A stretch of 64,000 nt of DNA from Proteles cristata cristata (GCA_017311185.1 JAESUZ010000966.1:62001-126000); one strand, 5' to 3'; shown: positions 36,391-48,115, numbered from the stretch's first letter. Notes: generated by a model not told the origin, from the letters alone. Made by a program: numbers and translations.

Positions 36391-37514
36391 GATAGAACCT
36401 AAGACACTTTTTCAGAACCAAACACAGAAAATGGAAAAAACAATGGACTTTACAGAAAAGTCCGCTGCCCTTCTTCTAAGGGAAAAAAAAAATTAACGGT
36501 GAATAGATTTACATAGGTCAAATAAATAATTAAATATCTACTTGTTTGTCTACATTTTAATTTATACTCTACCTCATTCAAAGGAAGTGAAACAAACTAA
36601 AAAATAGACAACTGGCATACAATAAGTGAAAAGATTAAACTGAAGGGGAAAATCCAAAGTAAAATGAAGGCAGAGGTAACACAAAACTTTTACAAACACA
36701 AAAGTGTAAAACAGAAGATTCCAGAAAATTGTCAAAAGTAGGTCACAAATGTGGTTTTCATAAGTTAATGAGGGATACATGTTAACTCATATACTATTCA
36801 TATGATAACTGCATCTCAGTTACCCAGAAGAAATAAAGCTTTTCCTGGTACTAAAGATACAAGAAATAAAATCCTTGCAGACTTTAAGGAAGAGACACGA
36901 GATAGCGTAAAACTTCCCAAACTACTACTAGGTGGATCTGTTTCACCAAAATCACCATGACTGCTTAGTATAACAATACTTGTTTCCAGGCAGTACCTCA
37001 GATCACTAGCTTACAAATACCTCAGAAGATTCTTTTGTGCAATCAGGCCTTGGAACCACCAGTATGGTGTTATAATAGCCTCACTGGTATCTAGCAATAA
37101 ATACAATGAATTTCAACAGCTGCCTTTCATAGGGCTCTTCAGGGCAAGTAAATGAGATACAAAACTAGAGCATGCCCTATGAAACAATTAGCCAAAGCAT
37201 GAAAGCATGGGGACTAAGTACACAGCTTTCCAAAGGTCTAACCTGACCCGGAAGTAAAATATATACTATGACCTAGAAAAATATTCATTCACACACACTC
37301 AAAATTTTATATAATATCTACCCCAAAACCCAAGAGCACACTTTATACACTGTATGTTAGCAAATTAGACAATAAATTATATGCAAAAAACTAATAAAAA
37401 CAAAATGCAACATCAAAAATAATTTCAGTGAGCATACAGACTTCTGAAGCCCAGCCCCTGTTGAGGCCCTTTAGATAATGACCTCTGCTCTGAACTCTTT
37501 CCCAAATATTCACG
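36391..37514. other. AT-rich unique sequence
   Basis: No repeat family or exon recognised. Confidence 0.4.
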
Positions 37515-37630
37515 TGCATACAATACACCTAAAGGAATCCTATTAAAATGCAGATTTCTGATACAGTACTTCTGGAACCATTTCTGAGATCCTTCATTCC
37601 CTCCAAGCTCTTAATTGATGCTGTTTCTGG
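37515..37630 (+). mobile_element. hAT fragment (MER20-like)
   Basis: 'ctattaaaatgcagatttct' and 'gatacagtacttctgg' match MER20 ('gttaaaatgcagattctgattcagtaggtctgg'). Confidence 0.55.
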
Positions 37631-37652
37631 ACTGAGCCACCCAGGTACCGCC
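37631..37652 (-). mobile_element. Orphan SINEC head fragment, 22 bp
   Basis: 'actgagccacccaggtacc' plus 'gcc' is the reverse complement of the first bases of the SINE, with no body or A-tail beside it. Confidence 0.6.
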
Positions 37653-38017
37653 AAAAGGTCAAATTTCTATTATCAGGGAAAAAACTGGAACAGCATCTGC
37701 ACTGTTCAACACCAAATTAAATGTTTGCGTTTACTTTTTGGTTCCTATCTACATGGCAGGCAAAGAGTTTTCAGAGAATTTATATATTTATATATGTATA
37801 TGGTTTCTCCTTCTCTGAGCCAGAACACCTATGGGGCACTTGAGTCCTTAAATCAACCACTTCGACCACACAGCCAGCCATTCCACTGCAAAGACTGGCC
37901 CAGTGGGGCTCTCAGAGTACTTATGTTGCCTACCTGTTATCTTGTCTATTTTAGCCACTATTCACTCAAATAGTAGTGTACACTTTACATTTCACTGTAG
38001 TTACCATTTTTCAGTAA
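37653..38017. other. Unique sequence
   Basis: The open frame 37548-37973 (141 codons) spans the MER20-like and SINE-head fragments and unique DNA. No known motif. Confidence 0.35.
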
Positions 38018-38019
38018 TT

Positions 38020-38218
38020 TCATTTATTATTATAATTATTATTATTATGAGAGACAGGAAGTGCGAGAGAGGGAGAGGGGTAGGGGAAGAGAGAATCTCA
38101 AGCAGGCTCCATGCTCAGTGCTGAGTCTGACCTGGGACTAGATCTCACAATCCTGGGATCATGACCGGAGCCGAAATCAAGACTCAGACACTCAACCGAC
38201 TGAGCCACCCATGGGCCT
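38020..38218 (-). mobile_element. SINEC SINE, ATT-rich tail
   Basis: The tail has become (att)n at 38025-38049. Body 'gctccatgctcagtgctgag', end 'actgagccacccatgggcc'. TSD weak (agtaattt / agtaatct). Confidence 0.9.
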
Positions 38219-39185
38219 CTTTTATTAGTAATCTTAGTAATTGTCAATAGATTTTTTTTTCAAAGCTTAAGTGAAATATGTAGAGAATAATTAATGTCAC
38301 ATTTACCCAATAAGCAATATAGTGGATACCTTCTACAAAATATACTTATTGCTTAATTCCACTAATCTAAAGTTTATTTGTTTGGAGCATCTAGGATACA
38401 CAAAAATGGGTCCTTAATCAAAATCTGCTATCATGATTGCTCCAGGCAGGCAGTTTTATTTACTTACTTATGGATTCATTATTTTAATAACATTATAAAC
38501 CCATGATCCCACTAACTCAATCTAAGAACTAGAACATAAGCAATAATCTACACCTAACCACTTCTCCCCATCTAGTCTCCTATCTCTCATTGATAACACC
38601 ATTCTAAATTTTATGATTATGTTTACCATTTTCTTACTTTTTCTTTAATCTCATATGTGTATGTGTGCATGCATACATGCTTATATGTAAGCAATATATT
38701 TGGTTTTTCATGGATTTGCTCTTTAAAGTTGATGCTACTATATAGGGTATCTTGTAAGGTTTGCATCTTTTACTCCACTTTATATTATTAAGATTTGTCC
38801 AGGCTATAACTTATCATAGTTCATTCATTTTTAATACTTTATAATATACTACTCTGTCAGTATATTGCAATTTTCCCATTCTCCTGTTGATGAGAATCTG
38901 GGTTACTTCCAGTTGTTGGTTTTTGGTTGTTGTTTTTTTTAACTATTATAATAAACGTTGCTGTGATGATCTGTGGATATGACTCCCAGTTTATAGTTAT
39001 TAACATTTCTCTTGGGAATATACCTAGGAGTGGAATTGGAAAGACACAGGACATGTGAATATTCAACTTTACAAGATAATACCAATTTGTTTTCTGAAAT
39101 AATTATACCAATTTATAATTTCAGAATCAACATACAGATTATACTGTTTATCCTCCTCTTCTTCACACTTAGCAATGTCAAACTT

Positions 39186-39408
39186 ATACTTTTTTTAAAA
39201 AAAATTTTAATGTTTTTATTCATTTTTGAGAGAAGCAGAGCATGAGTAGGGGAGGGACAGAGAGAGAGGGAGACAAAGAATTTGAAGCAGGCTCCAGGCT
39301 GTGAGCTGTCAGCACAGAGACGGACAGGGGGCTCAAACTCATGAACCGTGAGGAAAATGACCTGAGCAAAGTCAGATGCTTAACCAACTGAGCCACTCAG
39401 GCACCTTG
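39186..39408 (-). mobile_element. SINEC SINE
   Basis: 'aatgtttttattcatttttg', 'gagctgtcagcacagagacg', 'ctgagccactcaggcacc'. The 14-bp exact TSD gcaatgtcaaactt is at 39172-39185 and 39409-39422. Confidence 0.95.
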
Positions 39409-40270
39409 GCAATGTCAAACTTCTTAAATTTTTCAAATGAGTGGTAAAAAATATTCTTTCACATCTTGACTTGAATCTAATAATCAATGACATTGAGTAG
39501 CTCATATATTATTTCCCTGTTTATTTCCTCATCTGCAAATTTTATGTCTTCTGTCCATTTTCCTATTAGGTTATCTTTTCTTTAATGATTTTTACAAGTT
39601 CTTTACACATTGATATCAACAATGAGTTGATTTTATATGTTGCAAATAATTTCTCAGAGTCTACAGCTTATCTTTTCACTTTTGACAAGTTGTGTTTTCA
39701 TTAACAAAAATTTACAATTGAATGTGATTTACCAAACTTATTAGTTTGTTGATTGTGCTTTATGTCACGTTTAAAAAATAATTTGTTACCAAGGTCAAAA
39801 AGATGTTCACTGATTTTTTTTTTAATTAGTTTTGCTTTTCACATTTAACTTACAAATTCTTCTGAAGTTAACATTCATATACCACATGACAGATAGAAAT
39901 TCACACTCTTTCCATTTTAAATAACCAGTGTTTCCTGCTTCAGGTATTTAAGAGTCTCTCCATAACCCAGTGATCTCCACTCCAACTCAGACATATGTCA
40001 AAGCTCCATATATATGTGAGTTTGTTTCTGGGCTCTGTTATCTCTTCCATAGATTCATGTCTCTGAGACAAGTGTCTCATAGAGAAACAGACTCATGTTT
40101 TCTGTTCTACTTCTCCATTCTTGACCAATACCACACTATATTTTCCTGAAACCTGTAAGGCTTTATAAACTTGGATATTTGATGGCATAAGTTCTTGCAT
40201 TCTTCAAGACTTTTTCTTAATTACCTTAGGGTATTTATATTTCCACATAAATTTTAGAAATAGCTTATCA

Positions 40271-40688
40271 CCTAAGTGTCCATCAACAGATGAATGGATC
40301 AAGAAGATGTGGTTTATCTATACCATGGAATACTACATGGCAATGAGAAACAATGAAATCTGGCCATGTGTAGCAACATGGATGGACCTTGAGGGTGTTA
40401 TGCTGAGCGAAATAAGTCAGGCAGAGAAGGACAAATATCATATGTGCACGTATAGGAGGATTAGGAGGAACTTAACAGAGGACCAAGGGGGAGAAGAAGG
40501 GCGGAAATGGTGGGGGAAAGGGAGAGAGGCAAACCATGAGAGACTCTTGAATGCTGACAAAAACTGAGGACTGATGGATGTGGGGGGAGGAGGGATGGGC
40601 ATGGAGGAAGACACTTGTGGGGATGAGCACTGGGTGTTATGTGGAAACTAATTTGACAATAAACTATTTGTAAAAAAAAAAAAGAAAA
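40271..40688 (+). mobile_element. Felid-type L1, 5'-truncated, perfect 15-bp TSD
   Basis: 'aagtgtccatcaacagatga', 'tatgctgagcgaaataagtc', 'accatgagagactcttgaat', 'gagcactgggtgttatgtgg', 'tttgacaataaactatttg' and an A-tail. The TSD agaaatagcttatca is exact at 40256-40270 and 40689-40703. Low divergence from the 61154 copy suggests a related recent subfamily. Confidence 0.95.
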
Positions 40689-40729
40689 AGAAATAGCTTA
40701 TCAATTTCAATTTTAAAAAATAAAGAACT

Positions 40730-40946
40730 GGAGGACACCTGGGTGGTTCAGTTGATTAAGCATCTGACTCTTGATTTTGGCTAAGTCATGATCTCATGGT
40801 TCATGAGTTCGAGCTCCAAGCTGGGCTCCCTGCTGACAGTGCTGAGCCTGCTTGGGATTCTCTGTCTCCTTCTCTCTCTTTACCTCCCCCAATCTCTCTG
40901 TCTCTCTTTCTGTCTCTCTCTCTCAAAAATAAATAAACATTTAAAA
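40730..40946 (+). mobile_element. SINEC SINE, first of a tandem plus-strand pair
   Basis: 'gacacctgggtggttcag' to 'caaaaataaataaacattt'. The TSD aaagaact is at 40722-40729 and 40947-40954. Confidence 0.94.
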
Positions 40947-40954
40947 AAAGAACT

Positions 40955-41177
40955 AGGGGGCACCTGGGTAGCTCAACTGGTTAACCATCCAACTTCAGCT
41001 TAGGCCATGATCTCGCAGTTCACGAGTTCCAGCCCCATATGGGGCTCTGTGCTGAGAGCTCAGACAAAGCCTGGAGCCTGCCAGATTCTGTATCTCCCTC
41101 TCTCTATGCCCCTCCCCCACTTACACTCTGTCTCTCTCCTTCTCAAAAATAAATAAACATTAAAAAAAATTTTTAAG
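40955..41177 (+). mobile_element. SINEC_Fc SINE, second of the pair
   Basis: Begins directly after the TSD/tail of its neighbour. 'ggcacctgggtagctcaact', 'ctgtgctgagagctcagac', 'aataaataaacattaaaaa'. Confidence 0.94.
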
Positions 41178-41199
41178 TCTGCCTTCCCCTCAAAATTTC

Positions 41200-41375
41200 A
41201 AGAAAGAAAGAAAGAGAGAAAGGGGGGGAGGGAGGGAAGGAAGGAAGGAAGGAAGCAAGGAAGCAAGGAAAGAAGGAAGGAAGGAAGCAAGGAAGGAAGA
41301 AGGAAGGAAGAAGGAAGGAAGGAAGGAAGGAAGGAAGGAAGGAAGGAAGGAAGGAAGGAAGGAAGGAAGGAAGGG
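41200..41375. repeat. Purine microsatellite, (GAAA)n then (GGAA)n
   Basis: Starts as gaaa units, passes through a G-rich bridge, then GGAA with 'gcaa' interruptions. About 16 uninterrupted GGAA units lie at 41311-41374. On the other strand it gives long 'LPSF' open frames, which are artefacts. Confidence 0.97.
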
Positions 41376-42124
41376 ACTGTGATTAGATTTTCCTTCAAGA
41401 TTTTCCTTCAATCTATAGATCACCTTAGGGAAAACAGACATCTTTAAAACAGTTAGACTTCTAAAACCCATAAACATATTATTCCTCCCATTTACTTATT
41501 CTCTCTCCAAAATTTATAGTTTCTGTTTAAAGGATTTAATCATCTTTCATTAGATTTATTTCTGTCTTTTGTCCTAGGCTTTGATGTTTTTTGATAATCT
41601 TCTAAGATCAGTAGAAACAATAAACTCCTAGCACAACTAACAGAAAAAAGAGAGAAAAGAAATATTAACATCAAAAGTAAAAGAGGGATATTGCTACAGG
41701 TCTCACAAACATTAAAGTATATAACAAAGCTAAACTATGAACAACTCTATGTACCTAAATTTGACATCTTAGATAAAATTAACCAATTCATCAGAAATCA
41801 CACACTGTCAAAACTCAACTCAAGATGATGAGATCATCTAAACAGTCCTATAATTATTAAAGAAACTGAATATGTGTTTTTCAAACTTGTCAAAAAAGGG
41901 TATCTCCAGGCCCAGATGGTTTCACTGTCAATGTCCACTGAACATTTAAAGAAGAAATAATACCAATGTACACAACCTTCACTAGAAAATAGAGGAGAAA
42001 GGACTACTTCCCAACTCCTTTCATGAGGTCAACATTATCCTGATGTCAAAGCCAGGCAATAGTACCAGATAAGAGAACTACAGATTAATATGCTTCATGA
42101 CTTCAAATATAAAAATTCCTACAC

Positions 42125-42339
42125 AGGGGCACCTGGATGGCTCAGTCAGTTAAGCGTCCGACTTCGGCTCAGGTCATGACCTCACCATTCATGGGTTCGA
42201 GCCCCGCGTCAGGCTCTGTGCTGACAGCTCAGAGCCTGGAGCCTGTTTCAGATTCTGTGTCTCCCTCTCTCTGACCCTCCCTTGCTCACGCTGCCTCACT
42301 CTCTCTCAGAAATAAATAAAACATTAAAAAAATTTTTTT
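42125..42339 (+). mobile_element. SINEC_Fc SINE inside L1M
   Basis: Well-kept A box and B box ('gggttcgagccccgcgtc'). The TSD is aaattcctacac (42113-42124) and aaattcctccac (42340-42351). Confidence 0.95.
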
Positions 42340-42450
42340 AAATTCCTCCACTAATATTAGAAAATTCAGTCAGGCAAGATATAAAAATATAACCAAATGG
42401 GTTTATACCAGGAAACAAGTCTGATTGAAGGCTCTAAAATTAATCAATGC

Positions 42451-42640
42451 CGGGGTGCCTGGGTGGTTCAGTTGGTTAAGTGTCTGACTCTTGATTTCAG
42501 CTCAGGTCATGATCTCACGGTCTGTGAGACTGAGCCACACCTCAGACTCTGCACTAACAGTGTGGAGCCTGCTTAGGATTCTCTCTCTCCCTCTCTCTCT
42601 GCCCCTCTCCCCATCAAAATAAATAAATGAACATTTTTTA
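42451..42640 (+). mobile_element. SINEC SINE inside L1M
   Basis: 'ggggtgcctgggtggttcag' to 'caaaataaataaatgaacat'; body of the older type with 'gcactaacagtgtggagcc'. TSD weak (atcaatg / accaatg). Confidence 0.92.
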
Positions 42641-44483
42641 AATAAAAGTAACCAATGTAATCCAACATATTAAATGACTTAAAGTAGAAAATCACATGAT
42701 CATATTAATGTGTGTAGAAAAAAAACATTTGACCAAATTCAATATTAAAATGTGATTTTTTTAAAAATACAGCAGACTAGGAATAGGAGGGAATGTCTTC
42801 AACCTGATAAAAGGCATCTACAAAATCTACAGCTAACATTGCGCCTAGTGGAGAGAAAGTAAATGTTTTCCCTCTTATGATCAGGAATAAGGCAAGGATG
42901 CCCTTGCTCACATCACGGTAATGAAAATAACCTGCATACTAACTGGAAAGAAATTAAATGATCCCTATTTGCTAACAACATACTTGTCTAAGTACTAAAT
43001 TCCAAACAATCTAAAAGCAACAACACCAAAAAAACCCTCCTAGTAAGTTTAGTAAGACTGTAAAACAGAAGGTCAGTCAATAAAAAAATCAATCACATTT
43101 GTGTATGTTAGCAATGAACAATTGCAAACTGTAATTGTTTTTAATTCCATTTAAAAGAGCTCCAAAACATGAGCCACGTAAGTACAAACCCAACAAAAAA
43201 TGTTCAGGATATGAATGCCGAAAACTTCAAACTTTTAATGAAAGAAAGCAACAAAAACCTAAATAAATGTGGAGATACAGTGTTTTCATGCATTTAACAA
43301 CTCAATATAGTTTAGATATCAATTCTCCCCTAAGTGATAAGTTTAATTCAATCCCATTAGGACTTTTGTGGATACAGACAAGCTGATTTTAAAACTATGT
43401 AGAAAGGTTAAAAAAAAACAAAAAACAAACAAAAATCCTAACGTACCCAAAAATACTTTGAAAAAAGAACTAAGTTGACTCACACAACCCAAATTTAAAA
43501 CATATTATAAAGCTATAATAACCAAAATTGCTTGGTATTGGCAAAAGGATAAACAGATCAACAGAAGATGATAAACAGTCTAGCATTAGATCTACACATA
43601 TATGGCAAGTTTATTTTTATAAAAGGTGAAAATGCTACTTAGTGGGGAAAATATAGTCTTTTCAAGAAAAATGCTGCTGCAGGTCTCAAGGAGTTATTTA
43701 CACACCCATGTTCACAGCATTATTCAAAGTTGCCAAAAGGTGAATAAACCCAAAGTGGCCATCAGCACATGAAAAGGTAAACAAAATGTGGTGTGTACAT
43801 AAAATAGAATCTTATTTGGCCTTAAAAAGGAGGTAAATTCTGACACATGTTATAATATAGATAAATCTTAAGGCTATTATGCTAAGTGAAATAAGTCAAT
43901 CACAAAAAGACATACCCTGTAAAATTCCACTTATATGAGGCATTTACAGCAGTCAAATTCATAGAAAGATAAAGGAGAAGGGTCTTTGGCAGTAAATGGG
44001 GGTTGGTGAGGATGCAATCAATTGTAACTCTCATATATTGCCTGTAGGAATGCACAGTTGTAGGGCCTTGCTGAAAAATGATTTGACCATTTCTTATATA
44101 GTTATACATATACTTAACTGTATGATGCAGCAATCCTACTCCTAGGTATTTACCCTAAAGAAAACAAGTATTCAAAAGAAAGAAAGAAAATAGGTATTCA
44201 CAGCAAAACCTCTACAGGAATATTTATAGAGTTTCTTCTCATAACTGTTCCAAATCAGAAGCAACCCAAGTGGCCATTAACAGATGAATAGATAAACAAA
44301 CTGTGGTACATCCATACAATGGAATACTACTGAGAAATAAAAAAGAATGAGCATGCAACAACTTGAATGAATTTCCAGAGAATTTTGGTGAGTGAAAGAA
44401 GCCAGTTTCAAAAGGTTACCCGCTATATGATTCCATGTATATGACATTCTGGAAAAGACAAAACTATGGTGAAGAAAAATTAT

Positions 44484-44686
44484 GAATCTTATTTTTGAGA
44501 GAGAGAGAGTACACGCGCGGGCTTGAGCAGGGAAGGGACAGAGAGGGGGAGGCAGAGAATCCCAAGCAGAATCTGCACTATTAGTGCAGAGCACCACACA
44601 GGGCTTGAACTCCTAAAACACAAGACTATGACCTGAGCCGAAATCAAGAGTCAGACGCTTAACTGACTGAGCTATCCAGGCACCCC
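44484..44686 (-). mobile_element. SINEC SINE inside the L1M 3' UTR
   Basis: 'cttatttttgagagagagag', 'ctgcactattagtgcagagc', 'gagctatccaggcacccc'. Confidence 0.92.
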
Positions 44687-44944
44687 AATGATCAAACTTG
44701 ATCACTGCTTTCCAAGGGTTAGAAGCAAACAGAAGGTATATGCAGGCCTAGCAGAACAGAGTTTTCAGGGGAGATGTAACTGTTTCATATCCTCATCACA
44801 GTGAGAGTGTCATGAATCTGTGCGTACACCAAAAAAGGACATCTACACTAAATGATAATTTTAAAAATAAACTGAAAAACAAATCCTGGTTCAAAATGGT
44901 TAAGATGGTAAGTTTTAGGTTATGTATTTTTACGATTAAAAAAA

Positions 44945-45122
44945 AAAAGCAGTCAATCAATCCTAGTTCAATCACTTACCAGCTCTATGACCTTGGACAA
45001 TTTTACCTCATTTTACCAGTGAATAATATAACTACCAGCCTCATAGGTTAATCATGAGAATTAGAAGAGAACCTTATATCAAATGCTTGGCATATAGTAA
45101 GGTCTCAAGAAGTATTAGTAAT
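44945..45122 (+). mobile_element. MIR SINE
   Basis: 'gttcaatcacttaccagctc', 'tatgaccttggacaatttta' and 'gcttggcatatagtaaggtc'. Confidence 0.8.
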
Positions 45123-46429
45123 TATTTTCCCTGCAGATACTGGTATCTCCCCTAGTGAATCCATCCCGAACTCCTTGAGATCATTTTTCCTAATCTCCAC
45201 TTTCATTATTTTCCTATCCTTTCAAAATATGTCTGTACCTTGTCCATTCAGCAGAACAGATGGGACCTCAGGAGGGGCACAAATTCCTGCTAATGAGTAA
45301 ATCCCTTAATTCCTATCCTTGGGCATACACAACAGCCCATAATGAACAAGAAATTGCTACATCCTCAGGATAGCATGCTTAGGCTGCTGCCTACTGTTCT
45401 TGAGACAGAGCCACATCCCTGATCCCAGGCATACTCCCCTCTCCCAACAAGTTCTTCCTGGGGTCTCAATACAGACTTAACAGAGGGGGATTCTAGATTC
45501 CCCAGAGGAGAATGCCAAGAGAGAAAATGGAAAACTAATAGGAAGGTGGTAAACTAACAGACATAGTTTGCCAAGTCCATAGTTGGCCAAGGGCCAACCA
45601 TCCCAAGCCATTTTCGTTTAACATTCCCCTCCCCCAAATGGAGAAACGGAATATTACCTCAATTCACCCTAGCATCTAGGAAAACCTTTGGAAAAGTAGA
45701 ACACAGAGTGAGGCAACTGGGTTTGATATTGGCTGCAACATTTCTGCAGGCCACAGCTCCAAGAAATCTGTTTTATCCAATACATTATTTCGCCTGCTTT
45801 AAGCACATCCTGCCCTCTGCCCTCCTTGCAAGAGCATGTTTCAGATGCTGTTTGCTCCATAATGTTCCACTGGAAAATGAGGCATACATCATGCCCCCAG
45901 CAATAGCTTCCAGAACTTAGAGTTGCCTGCATCAGAAACCATCATAGAGAAGAGAAAGAAATTTCCATCTCCCGCCCCCTCATGATCAAACTGGGGCTTC
46001 AGCCCACACAGATCTGTCACTCTGAGACGGCTCCCCAGTCACAGCATCATCTCTGCCAAGGAAGAACAGAGAAAATTGCATCTCACAGCTACACAAAGTG
46101 AACTTTTCTATTCTAGCCTGTATTTTAGCAGCACTGCCTCCTTAGAACAATTATCTCAAAAGTACAAACTCAGTTTTCACCTGGAGTGGAAATCTGACTT
46201 GGAAAAGGAGTCTCTTGAGCTAAGTTCACATCAGAGCCTAAAATCATGCTGCAAAAGAACTAAACTGTAGAACTGGGCAAGATGTAACATGGTATAAAAA
46301 GCCTGCTTTGATAAGCCCCCTCCTGAATTTGTCACCTGAGATGGAGAGAAATACTCTTTGAAAAAGAATTAAATATGGGGTTTCTATCATGCCATTTTGC
46401 CATCCTGGAATATCAACACTAACACTGAC
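45123..46429. other. Unique sequence
   Basis: No repeat recognised. The 70- and 87-codon frames at 45669-45932 lie opposite each other and carry no motif. Confidence 0.4.
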
Positions 46430-46690
46430 TCATGCGCACTCTATGATCAAAATCTTACCCATTCTCTAAGGCTCAATTCAAATGTCATCTTTTAGGAAGT
46501 TTCTTTAAGTAGCCAGTCCTATATCTCATTTTCTATCCCAAATTTCTTAGCATAGATTTATAACTATTGTGTTCTACTCGGTCACCATAGAAAAAATATA
46601 AGGCTTCTCTTCCCAACTAGATGGTAGGCTCAAGTGTAAGGAGTCTGTATAGAACATCACTGATATGTGGTAGGACTGTCACAAGTAGTT
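46430..46690 (+). mobile_element. L2 LINE 3' end
   Basis: 'aaggctcaattcaaatgtca', 'ttaggaagtttctttaagta', 'actagatggtaggctcaagt' and 'tgatatgtggtagg'. Confidence 0.72.
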
Positions 46691-46715
46691 CTTAATCAAC
46701 TATAAAACACTTAAG

Positions 46716-46928
46716 GGGCATCTGGATGGCTCAGCTGGCTGAGCATCTGACTTTGGCTCTGGTCATGATCTCACAGTTCATAGGTTCTAGCCCCACACCA
46801 GGCTCATTGCTGTCAGCACAGAGCCTGCTTTGGATCTTCTGTCCCCTGCCTCTCTCTCCCATCCATCCCTCTCCTTCTCTCTCTCTCCTCCCCCACCATC
46901 TCTCAAAACTAAATAAACATTTAAAAAA
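46716..46928 (+). mobile_element. SINEC SINE, first of a tandem triple
   Basis: 'gggcatctggatggctcagc' to 'aaactaaataaacatttaaa'. Left flank aaaacacttaag (46704-46715), right flank aaaacacttgag (46929-46940). Confidence 0.94.
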
Positions 46929-46940
46929 AAAACACTTGAG

Positions 46941-47147
46941 GCACCTTGGGTAGCTCAGTTGGTTAAGCATCTGACTTCGGCTCAGGTCATGATCTCACCA
47001 TTCATGAGTTCAAGTCCTGTGTCAGGCTCTGTGCTGACAGCTCAAAGCCTGGAGCCTGCTTCAGATTCTGTGTCTCCCTTTCTCTCTGCCCCTCCCCCAA
47101 TCACGCTCTGTCTCTGTCTCGCAAAAATAAACAAACATTTAAAAAAA
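46941..47147 (+). mobile_element. SINEC_Fc SINE, second of the triple
   Basis: 'gcaccttgggtagctcagtt' through 'ctgtgctgacagctcaaagc' to 'aaaaataaacaaacattt' and A9. It lies directly between two versions of the shared flank. Confidence 0.94.
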
Positions 47148-47154
47148 AAGTGCT

Positions 47155-47350
47155 GGGGTGCCTGGGTGGCTCAGTCAGTTGAACATACAGCTCTTGATCT
47201 CGGTTCAGGTCATGGGACCAAGCCTTGAGTCAGGCTCTGTGCTGAGCATGGAGCCTGCTTGGGATTTTCTCTCTCCACCCCTCTGGCCCTCTCTCCCACT
47301 TGCACTGTCTCTCTCTATAAAACAAAATAAATAAATAAAAATCTTTTAAA
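47155..47350 (+). mobile_element. SINEC SINE, third of the triple
   Basis: 'ggggtgcctgggtggctcag', older body 'gctgagcatggagcctgctt', 'aaaataaataaataaaaatc'. It ends at the exact flank copy aaaacacttaag (47351-47362), followed by tgct as in the 'aagtgct' at 47148-47154. Confidence 0.94.
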
Positions 47351-47366
47351 AAAACACTTAAGTGCT

Positions 47367-48115
47367 AAGGAAGCCTAAGCAACCCTGAGCCCCACTGGGT
47401 CCACAAAAGCTCATGTATACAACACCACCCTTTAAACCATTTCAGGATTGAGACAAAGGCACCTACCAATGATTTATATGCTGCTGAAAGCTCTTTGCTA
47501 CCATATAAATGAAAATTGGTCCAAATGGTCAGTGCAAACATCTGAGTCAGGAGGTCCATGTAGTCTCAAGGAGACAAAGGCCCAGGCAACACAGCCTAAT
47601 GCGAGCCCTAACTGAGAAATGTGTTAGAGAGGACACAGGCTGTGGGTTGGAAAACGCCTTGTCATTGCCCACCTTTCATTGCCCATATCCACCAACTGAA
47701 TATTTTGCAGTCCAAAGGCCAGTATTTCCTCAGGTCAGATTTCCTTCCAACAGACTGGCAGTGGGTGTTCCTTTATGTTCTTAGGAAGAAAAGTTCTAGT
47801 GCCACAAATCCATCTACAAGTCCTGCTGCGTCACTGCCAGGACTATGGGTACATGGATTACTGAGACAGGGCAAGACGCCCAGACTGAGAGAGCTAAAAC
47901 AGAGATGTATATACAGGGCAAAACATAGGTCTAAGCAAGGGAGGTCACTGAAAGCAGAAAGTCACAGTGGACTTGAGGCACAGATGAGCACTGAAAATCA
48001 GAACATGGCAGGAGACAGAAATCAGGCCATGAGAAGTCTGGAAGCATATGGGTACCAGAGAGCAAAGCATGGATGGGAACTCTGTAATTAAAGTACAATG
48101 GATATGGAGGCTATC
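47367..48115. other. Unique sequence
   Basis: Contains the 156-codon open frame 47621-48091, without any recognised domain; near the length expected by chance in 64 kb of six-frame sequence. Confidence 0.4.

Larger units (their letters stand above)
38461..41600 (-). mobile_element. Old L1M (ME-like), reverse orientation, with three insertions
   Basis: Collinear reverse L1: 'aacccatgatcccactaact', 'tctcctgttgatgagaatct', 'atacctaggagtggaattgg', 'tttatgtcttctgtccattt', 'gagtttgtttctgggctctg', 'accaataccacactatattt' and 'caatctatagatcacctta'. Interrupted by a SINE (39186), a young L1 (40271), two SINEs (40730-41177) and a GGAA microsatellite. ORF2 is destroyed. Confidence 0.85.
41615..44850 (+). 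mobile_element. Old L1M, plus orientation, ORF2 RT region to 3' UTR, decayed
   Basis: Collinear with L1 ORF2: 'tatgaacaactctatgtacc', 'caggcccagatggtttcact', 'atcacatgatcatattaatg', 'caggaataaggcaaggatgc', 'aaaaacctaaataaatgtgg', 'ggaatactactgagaaataa', 'gattccatgtatatgacatt', then 3' UTR '...gaatctgtgcgtacacca'. Three SINEs are inserted. Many frameshifts and stops, so no reverse transcriptase is made. Confidence 0.88.

Noticed and set aside
41190..41477. Proline/serine/leucine-rich repetitive protein on the minus strand
   Set aside because: It is only the translation of the (GGAA)n microsatellite.
38461..44850. One L1 with a 5' inversion from twin priming
   Set aside because: The two strands carry overlapping parts of ORF2 and the 3' UTR, which a single inverted element cannot.
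47621..48091. 156-codon open frame, one of the longest in the window
   Set aside because: No recognisable domain, no splice or promoter context, and an overlapping 91-codon frame in another phase. Length is compatible with chance over 64 kb in six frames.
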